A stretch of 64,000 nt of DNA, from assembly GCA_029718625.1 (NCBI GenBank), contig CM056376.1:27018813-27082812 (forward strand), in the 5' to 3' direction. Positions 24,401 to 35,058 of the stretch are shown here, piece by piece. Source of the stretch: Synaphobranchus kaupii (taxonomy: Eukaryota; Chordata; Actinopteri; Anguilliformes; Synaphobranchidae). Below the pieces are notes generated by a model, which did not search any database, was not told the origin of the DNA, and was given only the letters and a program-made list of their open reading frames with translations. Within the stretch, counting starts at the first letter, position 1. Each line of letters opens with the position of its first letter. The position numbers and the translations under genes were made by a program.

Positions 24401-26970
24401 TAGGGGTTTCAAACCCCTCCATATTACTCTTCTAGAGCAGGGAGTAGGGTTTTCAAACCCCCTCCATATTACTCTTCTAGAGCAGGGAGTAGGGGTTTCA
24501 ATAACCCCCTCCATATGACTCTTCTAGAGCAGGGAGTAGGGTTTTCAAACCCCTCGATATTACTCTTCTAGAGCAGGGAGTAGGGGTTTCAAACCCCTCC
24601 ATATTACTCTTCTAGAGCAGGGAGTAGGGTTTTCAAACCCCTCCATATTACTCTTCTAGAGCAGGGAGTAGGGGTTTCAAACCCCTCCATATTACTCTTC
24701 TAGAGCAGGGAGTAGGGGGTTTCAAACCCCTCCATATTACTCTTCTAGAGCAGGGAGTAGGGTTTTCAAACCCCTCCATATTACTCATCTAGAGCAGGGA
24801 GGTAGGGGTTTCAAACCCCTCCATATTACTCTTCTAGAGCAGGGAGTAGGGGTTTCAAACCCCTCCATATTACTCTTCTAGAGCAGGGAGTAGGGGTTTC
24901 AAACCCCTCCATATTACTCTTCTAGAGCAGGGAGTAGGGTTTTCAAACCCCTCCATATTACTCTTCTAGAGCAGGGAGTAGGGGTTTCAAACCCCTCCAT
25001 ATTACTCTTCTAGAGCAGGGAGTAGGGTTTTCAAACCCCTCCATATTACTCTTCTAGAGCAGGGAGTAGTCAAACCCCTCCATATTACACTTCTAGAGCA
25101 GGGAGTAGGGGTTTCAAACCCCTCCATATTACTCTTCTAGAGCAGGGAGTAGGGGTTTCAAACCCCTCCATATTACTCTTCTAGAGCAGGGAGTAGGGGT
25201 TTCAAACCCCTCCATATTACTCTTCTAGAGCAGGGAGTAGGGGTTTTCAAACCCCTCCATATTTACTCTTCTAGAGCAGGGAGTAGGGGTTTCAAACCCC
25301 TCCATATTACTCTTCTAGAGCAGGGAGTAGGGTTTTCAAACCCCTCCATATTACTCTTCTAGAGCAGGGAGTAAGGGGTTTCAAACCCCTCCATATTACT
25401 CTTCTAGAGCAGGGAGTAGGGGTTTCAAACCCCTCCATATTACTCTTCTAGAGCAGGGAGTAGGGGTTTCAAACCCCTCCATATTACTCTTCTAGAGCAG
25501 GGAGTAGGGGTTTCAAACCCCTCCATATTACTCTTCTAGAGCAGGGAGTAGGGGTTTCAAACCCCTCATATTACTCTTCTAGAGCAGGGAGTAGGGGTTT
25601 CAAACCCCTCCATATTACTCTTCTAGAGCAGGGAGTAGGGTTTTCAAACCCCTCCATATTACTCTTCTAGAGCAGGGAGTAGGGGTTTCAAACCCCTCCC
25701 ATATTACTCTTCTAGAGCAGGGAGTAGGGGTTTCAAACCCCTCCATATTACTCTTCTAGAGCAGGGAGTAGGGTTTTCAAACCCCTCCATATTACCCCTT
25801 CTAGAGCAGGGAGTAGGGTTTTCAAACCCCTCCATATTACTCTTCTAGAGCAGGGAGTAGGGGTTTCAAACCCCTCCATATTACTTTTTAGAGCAGGGAG
25901 TAGGGGTTTCAAAACCCCTCCATATTACTCTTCTAGAGCAGGGGAGTAGGGTTTCAAACCCCTCCATATTACTCTTCTAGAGCAGGGAGTAGGGTTTCAA
26001 ACCCCTCCATATTACACTTCTAGAGCAGGGAGTAGGGGTTTCAAACCCCTCCATATTACTCTTCTAGAGCAGGGAGTAGGGTTTCAAACCCCTCCATATT
26101 ACACTTCTAGAGCAGGGAGTAGGGGTTTCAAACCCCTCCATATTACTCTTCTAGAGCAGGGAGTAGGGTTTCAAACCCCTCCATATTACACTTCTAGAGC
26201 AGGGAGTAGGGGTTTCAAACCCCTCCATATTACTCTTCTAGAGCAGGGAGTAGGGTTTTCAAAACCCCTCCATATTACTCTTCTAGAGCAGGGAGTAGGG
26301 GTTTCAAACCCCTCCATATTACTCTTTAGAGCAGGGAGTAGGGGTTTCAAACCCCTCCATATTACTCTTCTAGAGCAGGGAGTAGGGTTTCAAACCCCTC
26401 CATATACTCTTCTAGAGCAGGGAGTAGGGTTTCAAACCCCTCCATATTACACTTCTAGAGCAGGGAGTAGGGGTTTCAAACCCCTCCATATTACTCTTCT
26501 AGAGGCAGGGAGTAGGGGTTTCAAACCCCTCCATATTACTCTTCTAGAGCAGGGAGTAGGGGTTTCAAACCCCTCCATATTAATCCTTCTAGAGCAGGGG
26601 AGTAGGGTTTTCAAACCCCTCCATATTACCCTTCTAGAGCAGGGGAGTAGGGGTTTCAAACCCCTCCATGATTACTCTTCTAGAGACAGGGAGTAGGGGT
26701 TTTCCAAAACCCTTCCCATATTACTCTTCTAGAGCAGGGAGTAGGGTTTTCAAACCCCTCCATATTACTCTTCTAGAGCAGGGAGTAGGGGTTTCAAACC
26801 CCTCCATATTACTCTTCTAGAGCAGGGAGTAGGGGTTTCAAACCCCTCCATATTACTCTTCTAGAGCAGGGAGTAGGGTTTCAAACCCCTCCATATTACT
26901 CTTCTAGAGCAGGGAGTAGGGTTTCAAACCCCTCCATATTACTCTTCTAGAGCAGGGAGTAGGGTTTCAA
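21460..26970. repeat. Large satellite array, ~44-46-bp unit
   Basis: About 5.5 kb, roughly 120 head-to-tail copies of a unit running CAAACCCCTCCATATTACTC, then TTCTAGAGCAGGGAGTAGGG, then GTTT. Length varies by 1-2 bases in the G/T run (AGGGGTTTC, AGGGTTTTC, AGGGGTTTTC) and a deleted form (GGAGTAGTCAAAC) recurs at intervals. Across the unit boundary AGGGGTTT-TC-AAACCCCT forms a perfect inverted repeat, so every copy can fold a hairpin; TCTAGA is a second small palindrome. The unit is near 45 bp, giving accidental open frames with RRVIWRGL-type repeats on the minus strand. The array is in the intron between exons 4 and 5 of the CUB gene. Confidence 0.97.
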
Positions 26971-27095
26971 TGTTCTTATCCAGAGACCCCCACCCAGGCT
27001 CAAAGGAATCCAGGGGACGTCCATCAAAAAGTTTTTTTTTTCTTTTTTTAAAAGTTTTATATTTTGAAATATATTCCCACATCTATATATATATA
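26971..27095. other. Intron sequence
   Basis: Short stretch between the satellite and the hAT element, ending in a (TA)n tract that served as the insertion site. Confidence 0.6.
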
Positions 27096-27213
27096 TTAGG
27101 GGTGTCACGATTCTCCAAATCCGCGATTCGATTTGACTTTCGATTTTAAGGTCACGATTCGATTCTCGATTTTTTTCCAGCACTATTTTTTTTTCCAGCA
27201 CTATAGTCTAACT

Positions 27214-27973
27214 CAGGGGTTCCCAAACCGGTCCTGGGGGACCCCTGTGTATGCTGGTTTTCGTTGCAACCACAGTTGCAATCCCAGAATTTTAACAAGC
27301 TGTTAATTTTTCTTAATTAGGTGCTTGTTATGTTTGGAGGAATTATTCACCCCTCTTAAGCCACATTATATCAGAAATAGCTATGGATGCCATGTAGAAT
27401 AAACACCCCATGTTCACATTGTGCTTATTGTGCTATATTATTTTAAAAAGATAAGAAAATTATTTAACAGATCCATTTAAAGACTGATTTGAATCAATAG
27501 GCTCCCAATTGGTGAAAGTGTGGACACATCGCCACTAAAACTAACCATCTTGGTAGAGATAATGAAGAATTCAAACACAAAGCAAATGATAATGAGCCAA
27601 ACCTGCATTGTGTTAATAAGCTTAAAGAAAAAATTTAGTTAAACACATGTGTTCAACAACCTAATTAGGAGCCTATTGATTCACTTCACTCTTTAATTTG
27701 AGTGAAAATACATTATTTTGTAACCTCTTTTTATGTAATTGTTGCAATATAGCACAATAAGCACAACGTGAACATTGGGAGTTTGTTCTACATGGCATGC
27801 ATAGCTAGTTCTGACATAATGTGTCCTTAAGAGGGCGAATAATTCCTCCAAACATGAAAAGCACCTAATTAAGAAAAATTAACAGCTTGTTAAAATTCTG
27901 GGATTGCAACTGTGGTTGCAACAAAAACCAGCAATACACAGGGGTCCCACCAGGACCGGTTTGGGAACCCCTG
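27214..27973. mobile_element. 760-bp foldback hAT-type element, nested
   Basis: Ends CAGGGGTTCCCAAACCGGTC and GACCGGTTTGGGAACCCCTG are perfect inverted repeats. The arms continue as near-complements for about 280 bases, so most of the element is one long imperfect palindrome. A perfect 8-bp target duplication GTCTAACT (27206-27213 and 27974-27981) identifies it as hAT-type. No coding potential. It inserted into the older BED-finger element around it. Confidence 0.9.
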
Positions 27974-28232
27974 GTCTAACTAATGGCTATGCCATTGTTA
28001 GACTATCGAGTCTTGATTTGTAAAGAAAAATACTTGTTTCTCAATAAGTAACTTTTATTTGAATAATAACAATTATAAATAATAACAAAAAATATGAGAA
28101 TATTTAAACACACCTAAACAGTTAAGAGCTTTATCAAAACTAGACTCTAGAATAATAAACAGTTGAAACATTTACCACGCTATTAACAATTTACACATTG
28201 GTTTTATGCCCTGACAACGGTCATTTACATTT

Positions 28233-28502
28233 TCAAATTCTAAATGAGAATGGAAGAGTTGCCTGTGTCAATGTTTTTTTCCCAGTCAAATCTATTTCTT
28301 TGTGATGCCTGCGAATGTGTCCTGCCATATTTGACGTGTTGCCTGAGGTGGTGTATGGTACTCGCGTGTAGCATAGCCGACAAACTGACGTTTTTTTGTC
28401 AATGACGCATTCGTTGTTTATATAACTCACAGGGAAGGCAAAATGTTGCCACACCGGTGACTTGAGGGAAGCAGGGAGGATTTTACAGTTCTGTTTCTCC
28501 AT
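28233..28502 (-). pseudogene. BED-finger transposase fragment (hAT)
   Basis: An 89-codon frame. Residues 16-68 look like a BED-type zinc finger: SPVWQHFAFP, then CRLC (C41, C44), then SGNTSNMAGHIRRHH (H62 and H66/H67). BED fingers bind DNA at the N-terminus of hAT transposases and of ZBED proteins. The frame stops soon after (LPFSFRI), and the RNase-H-like catalytic region is absent from the element. It lies in the matching orientation inside a hAT element with intact ends, so it is a transposase remnant rather than a host gene, though it may once have been an exon spliced onward. Confidence 0.7.
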
Positions 28503-28880
28503 CTCCGACTCCGGCAGTGGCCATGGTGTGTCGAAAAGTAATGCAGGCTACCGGTAAGCTAACGTTAACTAGCAGCTGTGTCTTCTTTGAAATATTGTTT
28601 TTTTTTTTCTTCTTCGGACGCACGCCTGCGTGGACGAACAAAATGCAGTGGAAGGCGTCAAGTTTCGTTTTGTCGGAAACGCTTACATTAGAGATGGCCA
28701 AGTAGGCTACTTTTTTTTACATTTTACCCATCACATGAAAGGCTAAGAAGAGCACGCGGGGGGCGGGGGTGGAGAGAAAAAAAAAACTTGGAGAATCGCG
28801 AACCAGCTTGTGATTTCGAAGTTCGAAATCGAACGCTCATTTCGATCGATTTTCGATTTCGAATCGGTATCGTGACACCC

Positions 28881-28884
<4 letters not shown>

Positions 28885-28921
<37 letters not shown>
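28885..28921. repeat. (TA)n microsatellite
   Basis: AT dinucleotide run on the right of the hAT element; the matching shorter run on the left (27084-27095) shows the insertion split it. Confidence 0.9.
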
Positions 28922-28928
<7 letters not shown>

Positions 28929-29786
28929 ATATAAAGTCTGGCCAAAGACCCCCTACAGTACCTTCAAGGACCCCCAAGGGTACGCAGACCGCCTGTTGAA
29001 AACCCACGTTCTAAAAGTATCACCCCATTAGACATGCCTTCTTCGCAAAGGTGAATATTGTGATAACAGAATACTCTGTGTTGCCAGTGTTCGGTCTTAA
29101 ATTTGCACTGGATCAGCACCTTTCACGAATGCGGTGAGCGTTGATCTACGGAAAGCGAGTGGGGACAAACCACGAAGCGACCTCTGAAAGTGACCGCCCA
29201 CAAAAGTCCAGTCAGCATCCTGTAACTGGATCAATTCCGCAATAATAGATCAATTACTTCCCCATGAGAAATACAATTATATCCTTGTGTTGAGTCTTTT
29301 TCGGTGGTGAGCACCACGGACTGCGGGTCGCCATGTCTGCACATTGGCCCATGCTCTCTTTATGACCCATTGTTGGTAGCACCTTTCAAAAAAAAACATG
29401 GCAGATGAAATGGCAGGGAAAGTAGGTCATTTTAAATTGGGCACAGGCCACATGAGAGAGGTCATGATGAGGGGGGGGGGGGGGAGGGGGGAGTCCATAG
29501 AAAGAGTCTGTGGGGCCGGCGGGTTCATGCCTGCTGCCTAAAGGTACAAAGCACACCCCCCCCCCCCCCCCAGTCCCAGTCCGTTCTCTGCGGTTTCTGA
29601 AGGCCCGAGCAACCATTACAAAATGGGCACAATTAAATCAAAAAACGTAGAAGTTCAATTTAGGAGAAAATTAAAGCCCTGCTTGTGCTGGAATGGAACC
29701 CAGGGGACCACCAAGAGGGCCACCAACCGAGGGTGTCCCGGAGCCAGGGAGATCAGCGGATGGACCGGGGGGGGGCGGAGGCCCAC
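28922..29786. other. Intron sequence
   Basis: Intron of the CUB gene. Holds a G run near 29471-29490 and a C run near 29556-29571; otherwise nothing recognised. Confidence 0.5.
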
Positions 29787-29922
29787 CTGAGTAGAGACGA
29801 CCCGGGCCCGGAGTGTGTTCATGGTCCTCATCGTTGGCGGGCACCTCCAGGTCTGTCTGATTAGGAGGCACCAGCTGCAGCTCGCTGGCATCCCCCCCGG
29901 AGCTGGGCACACCCTCCTGGAG
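29787..29922 (-). CDS. CUB gene exon 4 (cytoplasmic tail)
   Basis: A 136-bp minus-strand exon. The acceptor is TGGCCCGTGTAG and the donor TACTCAG|GTGGGC. It starts in phase 0, as exon 3 requires, and ends in phase 1, as exon 5 requires. It encodes LQEGVPSSGGDASELQLVPP, then NQTDLEVPANDEDHEHTPG and PGRLYS: acidic, proline-rich, without a known domain, compatible with a cytoplasmic tail. Another register is also open here (ending ...VVSTQ), but only this one keeps all neighbouring exons in frame. Confidence 0.75.
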
Positions 29923-30083
29923 CTACACGGGCCAGAGGAGACACATTTAATACGCTTTCGTAACTCAAACCCCAAATCGCTGCTGTTTTACACAGTCTAA
30001 AATGGGTACCACCAACTGAGGGGGTCGTAGGAGGGGATGGGTTGGATCACAAGTTGATTCGCAAAAAAAAACAAAAAACCTTT
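29923..30083. other. Intron sequence
   Basis: Nothing recognised. Confidence 0.5.
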
Positions 30084-30248
30084 GGGCCTGATTTACAGAG
30101 ACATTTAGCATGTGTAAAACCTTTCTGCACACACAAAACCAACAACATGACCAATGGTCATGGTATTTGTTTTGCACCAATCATTGATTGTGTTATTAGT
30201 TTTGTATGTGCTAAAAGGTTATGCTGAAGGTTTTAGTAAATCAGACCC
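30084..30248. mobile_element. Foldback element, GGGYCTGATTTAC ends
   Basis: The left end GGGCCTGATTTACAGAGACA and the right end, read in reverse, GGGTCTGATTTACTAAAACC are imperfect inverted repeats that continue inward (TTTAGCATGTG against TTTTAGCACATAC). No clear target duplication; the superfamily is undetermined. Confidence 0.6.
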
Positions 30249-30868
30249 TCACTATATATAATGCACTTTCTACTGACAGTCAAATAACCAAGCATGACAG
30301 TTACAATGGAAATGTAGTTGATTTACTACATTATATATACATTTTTAATTCCAGATAATCCACATTTGAATTTTATTAAGGTTAATGTTTAATGCAGATT
30401 ATTTATTCGCTCGTTAACTGGGTCACATGCTCATAAATCCTCATGTATTTTAATGCAGGAGCCGACACCAAGGTACCTTCTTAAATGACTACAGCACCGC
30501 TGTGATGCACAACTTTCATTAGAGCCGTCAAAAGAAACCCTTTTACTTTGTTCATCTGGCACCGTTCTGGAGAGGTGGCAGAAAGACCAAATCTCATTGG
30601 GTCTGTGTTTTTAGGGGGGGCGCATATATTTTTCTTATTTTATAATTTCCCGTGGTTGGACATTCTGCTGTGTTTTCTGACACCGTGGCATTGATTGACT
30701 AGGGAAACATTGTGTTATCTATCCCCACTTTTACGGTTTGAGAGTCCAAGACTGCGTTACCGAAAGCTAGCGCTGCCTAATAGCAAATGTGCGGACATCT
30801 GTTCCCCCACTATTTGGCGGAAAACAGATGTCAAAATGTTTGCGGAAAGGGCTAGACTGCTCCTCTCT

Positions 30869-30871
<3 letters not shown>
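30249..30871. other. Intron sequence
   Basis: AT-rich; nothing recognised. Confidence 0.5.

Positions 30872-30938
<67 letters not shown>
30872..30938. repeat. (TG)n microsatellite
   Basis: About 33 uninterrupted GT dinucleotides. Confidence 0.95.
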
Positions 30939-30941
<3 letters not shown>

Positions 30942-31133
30942 AGACGCTTTGATGGAGTGAGTGTTTAAAAGTTTGGGGCTACATGGAATAAATTGGGCAC
31001 ACACATTCCAAGGTCTTTGTTTGCAAGGGTGGAGGATATGAAGGCAAGTCTCCTTGATCCACATGGAGTTACACAACCTGAGGAGGAATGTCTGAGTTAT
31101 TTAGACAGAGGTGTATCTTTTATTATTCCTTAC

Positions 31134-31185
31134 CTCTGAGCTATTGGAAGAGCTGGTGCTGGCTCGCTTTACGCATAGTTTAGGT
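31134..31185 (-). CDS. CUB gene exon 3 (juxtamembrane)
   Basis: A 52-bp minus-strand exon between TTTGTTTTTCAG and CTCAGAG|GTAAGG. The first base completes the codon begun by the last two bases of exon 2 (AG+A = Arg), and it ends in phase 0. It encodes PKLCVKRASTSSSNSSE. The basic RPKLCVKR immediately after the transmembrane helix is a classic stop-transfer and juxtamembrane segment, which supports both the exon and the inferred topology; the Ser-rich end could be phosphorylated. Confidence 0.75.
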
Positions 31186-31710
31186 CTGAAAAACAAAAAG
31201 GCCAAGAGCAGCTTGGTGATGTGTTTTTGGAATTTGTGCATGTATTTTAGGACACAATTCAACCATTTTCCATCATTCCATCAAACGCATCCGTTCAACA
31301 CAGCGGAGTTGACATCTTGTCGGTACCCTTGCAGAGCAGTCCGAGTAATGGTGTGGTGAACAGCCTTGATAGAGGACATTATACAGTCCTGTGGGGTTGA
31401 AAGCAATACTCCGGGTAAGGTAGTGTAAACTAAACGGCTTGTTTGCGGTCAGCGAGTGCTTCACAGGGAGGAGATGTTGGAGTGAAGCGTGTGGGGGAAG
31501 GCTGTTCTCGCACAGCCAAAGTGAACTTCTCACTTTCTTCCCAGAAGAATACCTTACGTGCTCTTGCTGCTTGTGTGTGGTCCTCTGCTCCGATTTAACT
31601 AGCTTTAATGACATAAGGAGATAAAAAGGGTGTTTGAGGTCACTCGCTAAACTCCAGTCATCAGCCCCTACCCCACTCCACTGCAGTCTGCACTATCCAA
31701 TAAATCCCCT
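31186..31710. other. Intron sequence
   Basis: Nothing recognised. Confidence 0.5.
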
Positions 31711-31989
31711 CACAGCAAAAACCAAAAAAATAAGTCAAGCTCAACAAGTATTTTCATCTTATATTTAGACTTTAAAATCTTATTTCTATTTTTTATTTTA
31801 TTTTTTGTTTGAAAAAGTATTACCAATGAAGTGACACATTTTGACTCATTTCAAGATTCGCCAATGGGGTAAGAAAATTCTGCTTGTCAAGCAAACAGTA
31901 ACTTAAAACAAGGTAATATTTTCTACATGAGAGATTTTAAGTCTCATTACAAGATTAAAACACTCGTTAAGATGGACCTTTTTGCAGTG
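31711..31989. mobile_element. Foldback element, CACTGCAAAAA ends, copy 2
   Basis: Second copy of the 8036-8276 element: CACAGCAAAAACC on the left, TTTTTGCAGTG on the right, with the shared interior AAATAAGTCAA, TTATATTTAGAC and TTTCAAGATT motifs. The left end has one substitution from the perfect inverted repeat. Confidence 0.7.
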
Positions 31990-32042
31990 CTGCGTATCAA
32001 TGAACTGCAGACTTTTTGTAGAAACTATTGTGCTGAGTTTAA

Positions 32043-32527
32043 CCCTCCCATTGTGCCATTTTGGGTCATTTGACCCCATTCAGTGTTTGACCTCTCTTAA
32101 AAACCAGTTAACCTTATTTTTTTCCATCTTGTATGACCTCCTAATTTTGTGGGATTAAGTAGTAAACATGCAATAAGCATAATGCCATTTTCAAAAAGTC
32201 CTGTACTAACTTACTTTGTATACAGAGGTTTTCGTGTGGGGTCATTTTGATCCCAGGCTCTGTAGCCGCATAAAACAAGAAAATATACAACCTTAATAAT
32301 TTTTTACCTCAGATTTTTATTCAGAGGGTTATTCTGGGTACTTTCCCATACAGGTTTTAAACTTCACAAACTTTCTTTTACTTACCTCTGGCTCTAAAAT
32401 GAGAAGTTTCACAGATTTTTAATATTTAGAGATAAAACGCTGGTCAATTGGGAGCCATTAAGAAGGTGACACGCAAACCGGACCCCCAACATAAAAGGCG
32501 TCATAAAATCTCAACATAATAATAGGG
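32043..32527. mobile_element. Putative piggyBac-like non-autonomous element
   Basis: Bounded on both sides by TTAA (32039-32042 and 32528-32531) with short inverted ends CCCTCCCATT and (reverse) CCCTATTATT. The interior repeats GGGTCATTTTGA/GGGTCATTTGACCCC motifs typical of a dispersed fish element. TTAA target sites and CCC ends are piggyBac hallmarks, but the ends match over only a few bases and there is no transposase. Confidence 0.45.
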
Positions 32528-32531
32528 TTAA

Positions 32532-33683
32532 CAAATGAGCAAAACGCAAACCCCCCCCTTAATGGTACCTATTTGCTTCAGCCATGCAGTGGCATAGGGC
32601 ATTGGTTTCCCCATTGCTGGAGCTCTTGCATCTTTCTCAATTCTTGTAGGCCAATAGGTTTAATCACCGTCTGGGTAAATGAATTAGTCATATCCTGCAC
32701 GCGACGTTAAAAGAAAAAAACAGTGTAAGCTTGCCTAAGGGTTGTGTTTTATATTTTCCTCACAGTTGCGGTAGCTCCTTCCCTACTGTGCTCCATTTCC
32801 ATGTGGTGTTGCTATGTTGTGTTTTGTGTTATCTCACCTACCTGTGGCAGCCTGTTGGGAAAGACATTTCCCTTCCCATTGGCGGTACGAGCACACCATT
32901 ATGTTTCCACAGAAATGTTTCACCCCCCCCAGTGAATAAGTTAAGATGAGAGGCATAATGAGGCGGCTAGGTGAGTCTCGCCGGTGCTTTAGCGGTGGCT
33001 CCTCTATGGAAGAGAGGTTATACCGCTAGGGCTAGGCTTCCCCCCTGTGAGGCATTCAGTCTCACAGCAGCCCACGCTAGCACACGCTGTTGGGTTCCCT
33101 TCCAACAGTGTACCATCAATACATTTCCATTGAGAGAGAGAGAGACGGAGGAGAGACGGAGAGCGAGAGAGCATTGTTGCTTTTTGACTCACAAAGTCAG
33201 ATGAAGTCAGAGCCAGAAACTAGATAGTCTTTTTTTTTTTTTTTCTTCCCCCACCAAATCATTACTCTTTCTTTTTTTTTTCCATTTATGCTTACTGGCA
33301 AAAAAGGTGGAAATATGGCAAAATGGAGTGGGGCCCTGATTGGCTGAACACAGTGGCTTCTCCCCCTTCCATCGCCACCACCACAGAAAAAGTCTCAGCC
33401 GTATACTATTCCAGTCAATATAACCACCTCCTGATATTTTAACGTTTCTTCTGTTCCCCTTAATTAGACATTGGGTTTATTCCAACCGTCTGTTTCGAAT
33501 ATATCCTTTTAAAAAAAACAACTAATTTAGCAACACAGCAACTGTAAACACCAGCCAAGCAGCCAGCCTGTGGAAAAGGGAAAGTCACAACATGGTTCAA
33601 TCTAATTCCTGGCCGGCTCACCGGGGTCGGTTATTCTGTTTGAACCTTCATTGTAAAGTAATACTTTTCAGCAACTGTGTTAT
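32532..33683. other. Intron sequence
   Basis: Intron of the CUB gene. A (GA)n-rich patch at 33133-33170 and T runs near 33230 and 33271; no gene recognised. Confidence 0.5.
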
Positions 33684-33966
33684 TTATTTTCTACCAAAAA
33701 CAATCTCATATATTACACCAAGGCCACGAAAATACAAACACCCCCATTTTTTTGAGTCCCCAAGTAACAAATTGTGTAGAAGAGATTTTCTTTTGGGGTC
33801 CGACGCTGGAGTTATTGAACCTCCCGGCATAATAACTGCAATGGGATCAGCCCGGAGTATTCCCATAACTGGCTCATTTGTATACGGTACTCCAAAGGGA
33901 TTGGGTTTCAGCCTCCCAAACTGATACCATCGTCCAGTGTAGGCGTCGGAAAATCCCCCCGCGGGA
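33684..33966 (-). CDS. Candidate alternative last exon of the CUB gene
   Basis: A minus-strand frame of 93 codons plus stop follows a strong acceptor (CTGTTCCTCTTTGTCAG). Its phase fits exon 2: the AG left by exon 2 plus the first T gives Ser, then PAGGFSDAYTGRWYQFGRLK and onward to VIYEIVFGRK and a stop. An AATAAA (33683-33688) overlaps the stop. Using it would replace exons 3-5 with a different short cytoplasmic tail. The composition is protein-like (few low-complexity runs, aromatic residues), but a one-in-three phase match can arise by chance, an untranslated tail this short would be odd, and the stretch could instead be a conserved non-coding element. Confidence 0.35.
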
Positions 33967-34757
33967 CTGACAAAGAGGAACAGCTTGTAAATTAAACCCC
34001 TTTGATATTTTGCGTTCCTTCTATTAAACAATTACAATGGCATCTCTGCGGGACTGCGCTGCACTGGTGTGGGGGGGAGGCTCTCTCTCTCTCTCTCTCA
34101 CTCCTCCTTGTTTTCCTTTCTTTTCTTTGCACTCACTTTTGTGTAACTGCTTTTTATTATTATTATTGTTGTGTGCTGGAATTGATTCCAGGTGCTGTAC
34201 CTTGAGCAAGCCCCCGTCGTTCAATGGCGAACAGAACATCAAGGCCGAGAACTGAAACCCTGTCTCCCTCTCACTCGGAACATGGAAGCAAGTCTCCAGC
34301 TGAGTCAACAGCAGCTCACAAGAGCCCGGAAGACAAACTAATACATATCAATATCTCATTCACTCTCTGAGCCCCTTTGTTTGCCAGGATCAAAGACGTA
34401 CGGAGAGAGCTTGCGCTGGCTCAGAAGACCCGAGGGACGGACAGCTGACAGTAACTATACGCCGTTTGCGCTTGTGATGTTCCAGACACCTGCCAGTCTC
34501 TTTAGTTTTAGAAGTCGTGATGATAAAATGTTTTTGATTGGCTGCCAGCCCAGGAGGAAGCATCCCATCCAATCACAGGGTGCGGAACGGAACCTGTTAG
34601 GGAGTGTGCATGTTTGTGTCTCCACTGTTACGTAATGAGCTAATTAGCTCTACACGCTAATGCTGGCTCACTCATAGGTTAGACTGCAGAAAAATCACTT
34701 CCGCCATCATTCATGACTTTATCAATCAATGTTGGCAAAATGTCCGATCAAGTAGAT
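33967..34757. other. Intron sequence
   Basis: A (CT)n run at 34081-34099; no gene recognised. Confidence 0.5.
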
Positions 34758-34951
34758 CAGTGGCCCCCAACCATGTTCCTGGAGATCTATATTCCTGTAG
34801 GTTTTCACTCCAACCCTAACAAAAGCACACCTCAGTCAACAGCTAGAGATCTCGTTGAGCTGCTAATTAGTAGGATCAGGTGTGCCAAATTAGGGTTGGA
34901 GTAAAAACCTACAGGACGGTAGATCTCTAGGAACAGTGTTGGGGACCACTG
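34758..34951. mobile_element. hAT-type foldback element with target duplication
   Basis: A 194-bp element with inverted ends CAGTGGCCCCCAACCATGTT and (reverse) CAGTGGTCCCCAACACTGTT; the arms continue as AGATCTA and CTGTAGGTTTTCACTCCAAC. Flanking AAGTAGAT and AGGTAAAT agree at 6 of 8 positions. It lies in the intron about 100 bases downstream of the exon 2 donor. Confidence 0.7.
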
Positions 34952-35058
34952 AGGTAAATGATTAGTCGGTGAAGCTGGCTGGATGAAATCCAAACATGGA
35001 TATCATCATCTTTGCCCACCAGCTGGCGTAAAAGATGTTGAAAGCAGAAGAGTGTTAC

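Larger units (their letters stand above)
27096..28884 (-). mobile_element. hAT element with BED finger, internally deleted
   Basis: Perfect 16-bp inverted ends (TTAGGGGTGTCACGAT at both ends) flanked on each side by TATATATA (27088-27095 and 28885-28892), i.e. insertion into a (TA)n tract. Further inward both ends carry CGATTTTCGATTTCGA-type motifs. A minus-strand frame at 28233-28502 encodes a BED zinc finger. No dimerisation/catalytic domain remains, so the element is non-autonomous. It is interrupted by a second element at 27214-27973; without that insert and its duplicated site it is about 1.0 kb. Confidence 0.8.

Noticed and set aside
21615..26659. Minus-strand frames with RRVIWRGL repeats
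   Set aside because: Products of the ~45-bp satellite; they break whenever a unit has 44 or 46 bases.
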